64,000 nucleotides of DNA from CAVRAZ01 sp963719135. GTDB lineage: Bacteria; Pseudomonadota; Gammaproteobacteria; DSM-19610. Location of the stretch: the NCBI GenBank assembly GCA_963719135.1, contig CAVRAZ010000006.1:310001-374000 (forward strand), written 5' to 3'. Every line of letters starts with the position of its first letter. Within the stretch, counting starts at the first letter, position 1. The position numbers and the translations under genes were made by a program. The notes under the pieces were generated by a model, which saw only the letters and a program-made list of their open reading frames with translations, searched no databases and had not been told where the DNA came from. This document shows, piece by piece, positions 55,190 to 64,000 of this stretch.

Positions 55190-56786
55190 GCCGCGTCGCC
55201 GTGCAGGCGCCCGACGATAGCGATCAGCGGGTGGAGGTGTTTTTCGTAGTTGCGCCAGCGCGCCACCGAACTCCGGTACAGCGGTTTGCGCACCTGGCCG
55301 AAACTCGCGGTGCCGACCGCGCGCCGGTTTTCGTGAAAGCGGTAACAGCGCGGACTCGGGCTCCAGGCCGCAGAACGCCAGCAGCGCGGCGATTTCCGTT
55401 TCGGGATCGGCAACCAGCTTTTCGTAGCGCACTTCGTGTACGGGGATTTCGAGCACCTGGATCCAGTGCTGCATCAACCGGCGGTATTCGACGTAGTAAT
55501 GCCCCAGCGCGCGGAGATCGAAGGTCTGCGACTGGAAGGCCGCGAAGTTCTGGAAATAGCAGGACAGACAGGTATCGAGCGCGTTGCGCGTGCAGTGAAT
55601 GATTTTCGCACCGGGGAACATCAGGGCGATGTAGCCCAGGTGCAGGAAATTCTGCGGCATCTTGTCGACGACGTGCCGCGCCTCGCTGTTCAGGCGGTTG
55701 ATCCTGTCGAGGTAGGCGCCGGCACAGGTGTTGAGCTGCTGCACGGTCAGTTGGCCGATGTCCGGTGCGGCAGCGCGCACCGCCTGGGCGCAGCGTTCCA
55801 GGTCGGGCAGTTCGCCGGCGCCGAACACGGCGCTGTGGCCGGAAAGAATCTGCTCGACGAGGCTGGTGCCCGACCGCATCATTCCGACCACGAAGACCGG
55901 CCGGTCCGCCGGCCGATCCGAGCGTGCAGCATGCGCCAGCCGGTCTTTGCCGAACCCGGCGATGATGCGGTCGACACGGTGACCGAAGGCCGGCGCATCG
56001 AAGCGGACGCCCTTGAGCCGGTTGCCCTGGCGGTAGTGTTCGAACGCTTCGTCGTAGCGGCCCAGCCTGTCGCAGAGCGAACCGAGCGCGAAGTGAACAA
56101 GCAAGCGGTCTTCATCGGCAAGCGCCGTGGTTGCCATGAAATGCTCGATGCGGTTCAAGGCGGGCGCGGCGTCGCCGCGCGACAGCGCCAGCCGCCCGTA
56201 CGCATGGAATATCACGGCGCTGGCCGAGCACCCCGCCCTCCACGTACGGCTGCAGAATCCGCCAGGCGGCGTCGAAGTCGCCGCGCTTTTCGTGAATCGA
56301 GGCTTCGCCGGCGCAGGCGTCGAGGTGGTCCGCGCGCAGCGACCGCGCCATCCGGTATTCCGCCAGCGCCCGCTCGTAGTCGCCGGCCCACTCCAGCGCG
56401 AAGCCCAGCGAATGGCGCACGTCGGCATCCCGCGGCTTGCGCGACACCACGAATTGCAGCGACTCGATGCTCTGCTCGATCGCGCCGAGCTGCCGGGCGG
56501 CAAGCGCCAGGTTGTAGTGGGCCTCGACGTATTCCGGGCACAGATCGATCGCGCGCCGGCTGAACTCGACGGACTTGACGAAGTCGTTCAACTGGCCGTG
56601 GATCGCACCCATCAGACAGTACACGACGGCATCCGAAGCGCCGGCTTCGCAGATCGTCTTGCAAACCTGCAGCGCCGCCGCGAGGTCACCGTCGCCATAA
56701 AGGCGGATCGCCTGCTGTTTGCCGGCTTCGAGCGCCGTGCGTGGCAGGGTCATGGCTGCGGAGATTTCCCGTTCATAGCGGCGCAT
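55186..56786 (-). CDS. TPR-containing sulfotransferase (two frameshifts)
   Basis: About 533 codons read in three segments; the frame changes near 56232 (an extra G in a GGGG run, or C) and near 55352. The N-terminal segment has TPRs (LAAALQVCKTICEAGASDAV; YVEAHYNLALAARQLGAIEQ). The middle has the PAPS loop PVFVVGMMRSGTSLVEQILS, VVDKMPQNFLHLGYIALMFP and HCTRNALDTCLSCYFQNF. The end is RAVGTASFGQVRKPLYRSSV-ARWRNYEKHLHPL. In the PAPS loop Met replaces the usual Pro of MPRSGT. The start may instead be 56753. It is the first gene of the minus-strand operon. Confidence 0.85.
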
Positions 56787-57037
56787 TATTTACTTTTGGC
56801 AAAATATGGACAACACTTCAGCGGGTTCCTGCCAACCGCACCCGGGTTGGCGGGGGCCGCGATCGATGCGGGATTCGACGCCGAAAGGGGGAGGCGCCGC
56901 ACCTGACAAGGCGCTGAATCGGTTATGTGTTTTGGCCGCGCTCCGCACCAGTGACGGCGGCCCGCCGCGGCCGACTTAAGAAACTGCTGAATGATCCTCA
57001 AGGCGCCGCGAACCAGCACCCCGCCCGACTGACCGTC

Positions 57038-58830
57038 ATGCCCGATACTTCCCGCCAGGCCCTGCACACGCAAGCGGAGACACTGCTCGATCGCCGCGAT
57101 CTCGCCGGCGCGCGCAAGCTCTATACCCGCATTTGCGAAATCGCGCCGAACGACGCGGACGCCTGGCTGATGCTGGGTTTGATCGACAGCGAGACCGGCG
57201 ACGTCGCCGCCGCACTGGATGCCCTGCGCGCGGCCGTCAGCCACGACCCGCGAACTCGCCGACGCCTGGCTGCACCTGGCGAAACTGCTCGCCGCCTCCG
57301 GCGATATGGCCGGCGCCCTGGACGCCTGCACCAGAGCGACCACGGCCGACCCGGACTACGGCGAGGCCTGGGTATTGCTCGCCGGGTTGCACCTCGATCA
57401 GGGCCGTCCCGAGCGCGCCGTCGCCGCGTGCCGCAACGCGCTGGCGGTCGAGCCGGAGAACGCGCCGGCACTGTCGCTGCTCGGCACGGCGCAGCAGTTG
57501 ACCGGCAACCTGCGCGAGGCCGCCGCGTGTTTCGAACGCGCTGTCGCCCTGCAGCCCGACAGCACCGACGACCATTACAAACTGGCCTGCGCGTACCAGG
57601 CGCTCGGCGAACTCGAGCCGGCGCGGGAACAGTTCGAGCGGACGCTGGCGCTGGACGCGGGTTCGGCAACCGCGATCGGCGGACTGGTCCGGGTCCACGA
57701 ACAACGCGGCGACGAGGCGGCGGTGAAGCGCTTGCTGCCGGCGCTGCTCGATGCCGCCGACCGCAATCCGCTGGTGCTGCCGACCCTCGCGGCGGTCGCG
57801 CCGGGAGCGGGCGTCGAGGACAGTGGCGCTGGCAAAACTGCAGCATGCCTTGTGCGCAACGACGCTGCCGGACAACATCAGGTCGCGCCTGCACTGGGCG
57901 GCCGGCCTGCTGTGCGACCGCCGGCACGACGCCGACGCCGCGTTCGAACACCACTTGCGATCCAAGACGCTTGCCGGCGGGCGCTATGACGCGGCCGCGC
58001 ACGGCGCGTACGTCGACCGACTGATCGCCGCCTTCAACCGGCCGGCACTCGACTCCGCGCCGCAACCGTCGCGGCTCGCCCGAACGCCGGTATTCATCGT
58101 CGGCATGCCGCGCTCCGGCACCAGCCTGGTCGAACAGATACTCGCCAGTCACCCGCAGGTGTACGCCGCGGGCGAGCGCGAAACGCTGGCGCGCATCGCC
58201 GCCGGGCTGGGGGCGAGAACGGGCGGCGGCCGGGGCTATCCGGCGTGCATCGGCGCTCTGACGACCGAAATCCTCGACGCGGCGGCAGCCGATTATTTCC
58301 GGCCCTTGCCGGAACCGGCGGGGAACTTCGCGCGCGTCACCGACAAGATGCCGCACAACTTTCTCCATCTCGGCCTGGTCGAGTTGCTGTTTCCCGGCGC
58401 CCGCGTGATTCACGTGAAGCGCGATCCGCTGGATACCTGCCTCTCCTGTTTCTTTCAGGAGTTCAGCACCGCGCACGCCTACACCCGCAACCTCGCCGAC
58501 CTCGGCGCCCACTACCGCGACTACGCGCGACTGATGCAACACTGGCGATCGGTGCTGCGCGTTCCGGTGCTCGCTTTGCAGTACGAGGAACTGGTCGCCG
58601 AACCGGAACGCGTGATGCGCGCGCTGGTGGATTTCTGCGGGTTGCCCTGGGACCCCGCATGCGCCGAATTTCACCAATCCGGCCGCGTGGTCGCCACGCT
58701 CAGTGCGTCGCAGGTGCGCGAGCCCCTGAACGCTCGCTCGATCGGCAGGTGGCGGCGCTATACCGCGCATCTGGGACCGCTGCGCGCCGCGCTTGCCGGT
58801 CTGCCAGACGACTGGTTCGCGGCGCAGTAG
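57038..58830 (+). CDS. TPR-containing sulfotransferase (two frameshifts)
   Basis: About 597 codons in three frames, changing near 57250 (an extra base in CCCGC) and near 57830. The first segment is MPDTSRQALHTQAETLLDRR-DLAGARKLYTRICEIAPNDADAWLM; the second continues ELADAWLHLAKLLAASGDMA and further TPRs; the third begins VALAKLQHALCATTLPDNIR and holds PVFIVGMPRSGTSLVEQILA, VTDKMPHNFLHLGLVELLFP, HVKRDPLDTCLSCFFQEF and SASQVREPLNARSIGRWRRY. All catalytic motifs are intact once frames are joined. It is divergent from the operon beginning at 56786 and convergent with the TPR-TylF gene, 10 bp away. Confidence 0.87.
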
Positions 58831-58840
58831 GGGCGGGCTG

Positions 58841-60496
58841 TTATCCGCCGGTGAGGCGAACCGTCACCTGGCCGGAGAAGAAGTTGAACGCCAGGTATTC
58901 GTATCCCAGTCCACTGTCGCGCAGAAATTCCTGAAACGCCTTGTATTCGTGGTCGCGCCAGCCGGGAAGGCAGAAGTACTCGTCGAAGACGATGACGGTG
59001 CCGGACCGAATCTGCGCGCCCAGATAGCGGAATATCGTCACCGTCGATTCGTAGAGGTCGCAGTCGACATTCATGAAGCTGACCGGTTCCGGATGGCGCC
59101 CGCAAAAACCCGGCAGCGTCTTCTCAAACGTGCCGACGTGATAGCACACGTTGTCAGGCGCCTCGGGCAGGTGTCCGTGCGTCGAATAGGAACCGGCGGG
59201 TTCCACGTCCGCGCGATCCGCGGTATTCACGACCCAGTCGATCGGCAATCCCTGGAAGGTGTCGAATCCGTGCACGGTGTTGCCGGTGAGCCGCGCGATG
59301 ATGTTGATCGAAGCGCCGTAATACACGCCGAATTCGAGAAACAGTCCGTCCGCAGGGGCGTTGGCGACCGCGTGTTCGTACATCTGGCGCCCGGTGCAGA
59401 AGCAGCGCGCGTCCGGCCCTTGTTCGCGCGCGTAGCGGTACGAATCGACGAAGGACTCGAGATAGGGCCACAGCCGCACTGCCTCGGAAAAATGCGCTTC
59501 CGCCTCGCCCGACGCGCCGGTCATGGCCAGCACCAGCCCCAGATTGAACTGCGACAGCGCATTGCCAGGATTGAGTCGCACCGCTTCGGCGAACGCATTT
59601 CTCGCCGGCTCGAGGTTGTGATCGTCGAAGAGGCAGATGCCGAGTTCATGGTGAACCGTGGCGTTCGCGGGCTCCAGCGCGCGGGCTCGACTCAGGTTGT
59701 CGAGCGCGCCCGCCAGGTCGCCGGTGCTGCGCAGCGCGCGCGCCAGACTGCCGTACAGCGCCGCGGAATCCGGCGACAGTTCAAGCGCGCGCCGGTAACT
59801 GGCAATCGCCGCCGGGTAGCGGTTCTGATTCTGATAGATCTCGCCCAGATTGAAGTGAATCGCCGCATTCGCAGGCTCCAGCTCCGCGGCCCGTTCGAAT
59901 GCGCTCGCGGCGCGGTCGAACTGTTTCATGCCGCTCAAACAGGTGCCGAAATTGCAATAAACCCGCGCGTTGTCCGGACGGATCGACAGGGCGTTCTCGA
60001 ACCACTCCACCGCGTCATCCGATCGCCCCGCCTCCTGGAAGGTTGCCGCAAGCTCGTAGCTCGCGGAAAAATTAGCCGGCCCCAGTTTCACGGCGCGGCG
60101 ATACCATTCGATGGCCTTGTCGCGATCGCCGAACTGGCGGAGCGCATTGGCGACCAGCCGGTGCGCTTCGCCGGCGTCCGGCGCGGTCCTGACCAGTTTG
60201 CCGAACCAGGATTCGGCGTCGGCCGAATGACCGCGATGAACCAGCAGTGCAACCAGCAGGGCAGTGGCGTTGGAATCGCGCAAGCCCTGCTTCAACGCGC
60301 GGCGCAGCGAGGACGCCGCAGCGTCCATCTCGCCCAGCCGCACCTGCGCGTGGGCGAGCAACAACGGCACATGGGGATCAGCGCTGGCCCGTTCCAGCCC
60401 GAGGCAAAGTTCCTTCGCCCTGCCCGGCTGATTGGACTGCAACAGCGCGACGATCTGTTGCTTCTCGATCTGGGTGCCTGGTGCCAAAATCCGCAA
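58841..60496 (-). CDS. TPR protein with C-terminal TylF/MycF-type methyltransferase, copy 2
   Basis: A 551-residue protein in one frame. Residues 1-330 are TPRs (ARVYCNFGTCLSGMKQFDRA; IHFNLGEIYQNQNRYPAAIA). The C-terminal 220 residues are a TylF-like methyltransferase: GLFLEFGVYYGASINIIARL, VHGFDTFQGLPIDWV, FMNVDCDLYESTVTIFRYLG and VIVFDEYFCLPGWRDHEYKA, the metal- and SAM-binding elements. It closely parallels the 14639-16140 gene, which shows what that gene looks like without a frameshift. It probably O-methylates a sugar; the acceptor is unknown. Confidence 0.9.
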   Translation of the reverse strand: MRILAPGTQIEKQQIVALLQSNQPGRAKELCLGLERASADPHVPLLLAHAQVRLGEMDAAASSLRRALKQGLRDSNATALLVALLVHRGHSADAESWFGKLVRTAPDAGEAHRLVANALRQFGDRDKAIEWYRRAVKLGPANFSASYELAATFQEAGRSDDAVEWFENALSIRPDNARVYCNFGTCLSGMKQFDRAASAFERAAELEPANAAIHFNLGEIYQNQNRYPAAIASYRRALELSPDSAALYGSLARALRSTGDLAGALDNLSRARALEPANATVHHELGICLFDDHNLEPARNAFAEAVRLNPGNALSQFNLGLVLAMTGASGEAEAHFSEAVRLWPYLESFVDSYRYAREQGPDARCFCTGRQMYEHAVANAPADGLFLEFGVYYGASINIIARLTGNTVHGFDTFQGLPIDWVVNTADRADVEPAGSYSTHGHLPEAPDNVCYHVGTFEKTLPGFCGRHPEPVSFMNVDCDLYESTVTIFRYLGAQIRSGTVIVFDEYFCLPGWRDHEYKAFQEFLRDSGLGYEYLAFNFFSGQVTVRLTGG

Positions 60497-60682
60497 TCCG
60501 CGCCGATGGGGATGTTTTATTGTAGTATTTCATACTATTTCGCCGTTCGATACTAGCACGGATTTAGCACTGAAATCGATTATGATTGGGCGCCGTCGCC
60601 GGTCGGTTGCAGGACGAGCGCACCGAGTCCGGCGCCTGAACGGCGCGGCCGGTGCAGCGCGAATACGCCGGCTCGCAGGACA

Positions 60683-60788
60683 AGGGAACGTCCGAACAGG
60701 TCGGCATGCCGGTGAAGGCCGGCACCCGGCACGCAGAAATAACTGGACCCCGGCCTTCACCGGAATGGCGTTGCAGCACTTGATCATG
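60683..60788. repeat. Dispersed palindromic repeat, copy 6
   Basis: Left tip AGGGAACGTCCG, arms GGCATGCCGGTGAAGGCCGG and CCCCGGCCTTCACCGGAATG, right tip GCACTTGATCATG. It is the most diverged copy of the family at 21065. It lies in the divergent spacer 60497-60807, just before the second OGT-like gene; a more AT-rich stretch at 60515-60595 may hold a promoter. Confidence 0.65.
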
Positions 60789-60807
60789 ATGTTTCTGAGG
60801 TCCAGGC

Positions 60808-62797
60808 GTGACTGAAAACAAGATCCTGGCGATTGCCCAGCAACAGCACCAGGCCGGACAGGTCGCCGCAGCGGAGGCAGGGTACCGGCAGGTGCTCGCG
60901 ATCAACCCACGCAACCCCGCCGCAATTTACGGCATGGCGGTGCTCGCCTACCAGACCGGGAGACTGAGCGACGCGGCGGTCTATGCCGGGCGGCTGGCCG
61001 ACAACCAGCCGAACAGCGTTCAGGCACAATTTACGCTGGGTTCGATACGCAAAGCGCAGGGCGACCTGGCGGGCGCCGTCGAAAGCCTTGCGCTGGCCGC
61101 GGCATACGATCCCGGCAACGTTGCGGTCCGGTGCGCGCTGGGTGCCGCCTATCGGGATCAGGCCGATTTTGCCAGGGCCATCGAAGCCTATCTCGCGGCG
61201 ACCCGATTGCAGCCCGCCGACGAAGGCATCTGGTCTCACCTTGCGAATGCGCACTGGGGGGCGGAACGTTTTGAAGACGCGACCGATGCCTTCCGCAAAG
61301 CAGTCGCGCTGAGACCCGACCACCCCCGCCCGTACCTGAATCTGAGCCGCGCCCTGTTCGAACAGGGTGATTACGAAGCAGCACTCGAGTGCTGTCGCAA
61401 GGCGCTCGACATAGAACCGGCGCCGGGCGCTCTGGTGCAGTTCCGCACCATGCTGCCGGTCATACTGGAATCCGAGCAACAGATAGACAACGTCCGCAAT
61501 TGCCTGCACCACAATCTCGACGCCATGGCGCAGGAACCGCTGCGCATCGCCGATCCGATAACTGAAATCGGCCGCGCCAACTTCTTTCTCGCCTACCACG
61601 GACGCGACGATCGGGCACTGCAGACCAGCATCGCGGACGTTTATCGCAGAATCTGCCCGTCGCTCACCCTGTCCGCAGCGCATTGCGAACACCGTGCCGG
61701 CCGCGGTGGAACCGGGGAAATACGGATCGGCTTCATCTCGAAATTCTTCGCGAACCACAGCATCGGTCGCACGTCGCGGGGCATCATCGAACGCCTGTCG
61801 CGGGATCGCTTCAAGGTGGTGGCGATATTCCTCGATCCGCCGGCAGACGAGACTGCGCATGCGATCGCGCGGGCCGCCGACGAGGTATTGGTCATCGGCC
61901 ATGACCTCGACCGCGCGCGCCGGGCGATCGCCGGGAACCGGCTCGATATTCTCTTCTACCAGGATATCGGCATGGATGTGTTCACCTACTTTCTTGCCTT
62001 CGCCAGGCTTGCGCCGGTTCAATGCGCGTCTTTCGGACATCCGGAGACTACCGGCATTTCAACCATCGATTACTATGTATCGACGGATCTCTGGGAACCG
62101 GAGGACGGTGCGAGCCACTACAGCGAGAAACTGATGTGCCTGCACGACGTCGGATCGGTGGCCTACTATTACAAACCCGACCTGCCCGATCCGCTCAAGC
62201 CGCGCGGCGATTTCGGTCTGAGCGAGGACGCGCATCTCTATATCTGCCCGCAGGCGCTGTTCAAGTTTCACCCGACCTTCGACCATATTCTCGGCGAGAT
62301 ACTCCGCCGCGACCCGGCGGGAACGGTGGTACTGGTCGACGGCAAATTCAGACGCTGGTCGGAACTCCTCCGCGAACGGTTCCGCCGGACGCATTCCCGA
62401 TGTCGCCGACCGCATCCGGTTCCTGCCGCGCCAGCGTAGCATCGACTTCATCAATCTCATCGCCGTTTCGGACGTGATGCTGGACACGACCCACTTTTGC
62501 GGATTCAACACCACACTCGAGGCGTTCAGCGCCGGTACACCGGTCGTTACGCTTCCCGGGCGCTTCATGCGCAGCCGTCATACGGCGGCGTTTTACCGCA
62601 AGATGGGCATTCAGGAATGCGTCGCGGCGGACACGGACGATTACGTCGACAAGGCCTTACGCCTCGGCACCGATCCCGCGTGGCGCGCCGAAATCCGTGA
62701 AAAGATCCGGCACAGGAGCCCGCTGATCTGGGAAGAGGCGGCGGTCATCACCGAATTCGAGCGGGCGTTTGAGGAGATGATGGCGGCGGCTGGCTGA
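60808..62797 (+). CDS. TPR protein with GT41 (OGT-like) glycosyltransferase domain, copy 2 (one frameshift)
   Basis: About 663 codons; the frame changes near 62390, after which it continues IPDVADRIRFLPRQRSIDFI. Residues 1-220 are TPRs (ILAIAQQQHQAGQVAAAEAG; GIWSHLANAHWGAERFEDAT). The GT41-like part includes IRIGFISKFFANHSIGRTSR, LDILFYQDIGMDVFTYFLAF, VQCASFGHPETTGISTIDYY, YICPQALFKFHPTFDHILGE, VMLDTTHFCGFNTTLEAFSA and GTPVVTLPGRFMRSRHTAAF. It is a different subgroup from the 38318 gene, with GC content like the chromosome. It lies 122 bp upstream of secB on the same strand. Confidence 0.85.
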
Positions 62798-62919
62798 CTC
62801 AGACTGGCCCCGAAAGTAGTGTAGACTTGCCATCCGGACCATCGGCCCCGGGCCCACAGATCAGGCGCGTGCGTAAGGCATTGGTCCTTCAACAATTAAC
62901 GTAACCCCAGGAATCCAAC

Positions 62920-63417
62920 ATGGCAAACAACGACACCGGCGACAACGAGACCGGAGCGACCCAGTTTTCGCTGGGACGGGTATACCTTAAGGATGTTTCG
63001 CTGGAGGCGCCCAACTCCCCCGACGCTTTCCTGATGGCGGAACAATGGAATCCAAAGGTGACCCTGCAGTACAAGGTCGACACCGCCGATCTGGCGAACG
63101 ACACCTATGAAGTCGTTCTGACACTGACCATTTCCGCGGTCGATGGATCCAAGACGATTTTTCTGGTCGAGATCCAGCAGGGCGGAATTTTTCTCATTCA
63201 AGGCGTCGAGAATGCGGCGCGGCTGGACAAGCTCCTGAACGAACGCTGTCCGAAAATTCTGTTTCCCTACGCGCGCGAAGCGGTGGACAGCCTGGTGGTC
63301 AAGGCCAGCTTCCCGCCGCTGCTGCTCGGCCCGATCAATTTCGGTATCGCTCACAGGGAAAAGCTGGCCGCGCGGGCACCGGTCGAGCCACCGGCGAAAA
63401 AAGAACTGAACAGTTGA
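62920..63417 (+). CDS. secB: Protein-export chaperone SecB
   Basis: A 165-residue protein with the SecB fold signatures FSLGRVYLKDVSLEAPNSPD, WNPKVTLQYKVDTADLANDT, YEVVLTLTISAVDGSKTIFL-VEIQQGGIFLIQGV and CPKILFPYAREAVDSLVVKA, ending FPPLLLGPINFG. SecB tetramers keep secretory precursors unfolded and hand them to SecA. LGPINFG is a slight departure from the usual LAPINFD. The Asp/Glu-Thr-rich N terminus is normal. The usual neighbours (grxC, gpsA) are absent; here it lies between TPR genes, and its stop overlaps a possible TTG start of the next gene. Confidence 0.93.
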   Translation: MANNDTGDNETGATQFSLGRVYLKDVSLEAPNSPDAFLMAEQWNPKVTLQYKVDTADLANDTYEVVLTLTISAVDGSKTIFLVEIQQGGIFLIQGVENAARLDKLLNERCPKILFPYAREAVDSLVVKASFPPLLLGPINFGIAHREKLAARAPVEPPAKKELNS

Positions 63418-63422
63418 CCGTC

Positions 63423-64000
63423 GTGGCCCCTTCCGAATCCGACGACAGGCCGGGGCCGGACGACATGGCGGATGGCACGGCGCAGGGCATTGCGCAGCGT
63501 TTGCACAGGTTGTACCGCGAGGCGGTCGGCCGGCAGGCGGGCGGCGACCTGGATGGCGCGATTTCAACTTACGAGGAAATGCTGCGGATCAAGCCCGGCG
63601 TCGTCGAGATACTGTGCAATCTCGGCGGCGCATTGCATGCGCGTCGCGACTTCACCGCCGCCATCGATCGTTACCGGCAGGCGCTCGCCGTCCGCCCGGA
63701 CATTCCGCAGATCCACTTCAACCTTGCCGGCGCGCTGCAGGCGCTGGGACGCCTCGACGAAGCCGAGCAACACTACGGCGAAGCCCTCGCGCTGAAACCG
63801 GACTACGTCGAGGCCCTGCTCTGTCTCGCCACGCTCGAAATGCAGCGCAGTCGTTACGAACCGGCGCTCGCTCATCTGAACACTGCGCTGGCGCTGGCCC
63901 CCGGCAATCCCGATGTGCTGAATGGCATCGGCCTCTGCGTGAAGGAGCACGGCGACAGAACCCGGGCGATCAGCCATTTCCGGCAGGCGCTGCGGTCCAA
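63423..64000 (+). CDS. TPR-repeat protein, C-terminal part beyond window
   Basis: An open frame running off the right edge. Starts are possible at TTG 63414 (overlapping the secB stop), GTG 63423 or ATG 63465. Translation gives LDGAISTYEEMLRIKPGVVE, ILCNLGGALHARRDFTAAID, IHFNLAGALQALGRLDEAEQ, HYGEALALKPDYVEALLCLA and VLNGIGLCVKEHGDRTRAIS, which are consecutive TPR units. By analogy with the rest of the locus a catalytic domain probably follows outside the window, but that is not seen. Confidence 0.82.
   Translation, partial: MAPSESDDRPGPDDMADGTAQGIAQRLHRLYREAVGRQAGGDLDGAISTYEEMLRIKPGVVEILCNLGGALHARRDFTAAIDRYRQALAVRPDIPQIHFNLAGALQALGRLDEAEQHYGEALALKPDYVEALLCLATLEMQRSRYEPALAHLNTALALAPGNPDVLNGIGLCVKEHGDRTRAISHFRQALRS

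Overview
The window looks like chromosomal DNA of a high-G+C gammaproteobacterium. The left edge carries the order aroQ-accB-accC / prmA / MJ0042-zinc-ribbon (DUF3426-type) gene on the minus strand, and secB lies at the right end. Both fit Gammaproteobacteria. No rRNA, tRNA, CRISPR array or replication origin was recognised, so the genus cannot be given.

Layout. (1) 1-4.1 kb: housekeeping genes. (2) 4.2-10.4 kb: exported proteins, namely a large Ig-like surface protein with a JDVT-CTERM-like tail, a FadL-type outer-membrane channel, and a decayed relative of the large protein with a VPxPA/PEP-CTERM-like tail. (3) 10.9-22.2 kb: TPR-sulfotransferase, 2OG-Fe(II) oxygenase, DUF2919 membrane protein, TPR-TylF methyltransferase, GT-B glycosyltransferase, GT2-FkbM fusion, MBOAT O-acyltransferase and its SGNH partner. 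(4) 22.4-36.7 kb: a mobile-element hotspot. An rve-type IS has an IS4-like IS in its right terminal repeat; an IS66 element splits the IS4-like transposase; a recombinase-in-trio (RIT) element splits IS66 tnpC. Each inner insertion has a visible target duplication. Beside it lie an internally deleted IS630, a TPR-methyltransferase gene and IS630/IS5 remnants. (5) 36.7-64 kb: a second SGNH gene, two TPR/GT41 (OGT-like) glycosyltransferases, two more TPR-methyltransferases, several sulfotransferases (one with two sulfotransferase modules), a TPR-GT9-like protein, a second TPR-TylF methyltransferase, a small AT-richer methyltransferase, secB and a further TPR gene running off the end.

How the genes may work together. 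Roughly a dozen large proteins share one plan: N-terminal TPRs, often opening with a similar helical pair ending DAWxM, then an interchangeable modifying domain (sulfotransferase, two methyltransferase classes, GT41, GT9-like). With MBOAT/SGNH acylation, GT1 and GT2 glycosyltransferases and a dioxygenase, this suggests a locus that sulfates, methylates, acylates and glycosylates a surface glycan or exported protein, with the TPRs recruiting the substrate. That role is inference.

Many otherwise intact genes carry single-base frameshifts, mostly in G/C-rich runs. They may be base-calling errors or real decay, and each entry says where the frame changes. Several classes of dispersed palindromic repeat sit between genes, and some supply the stop codon of the gene they abut.
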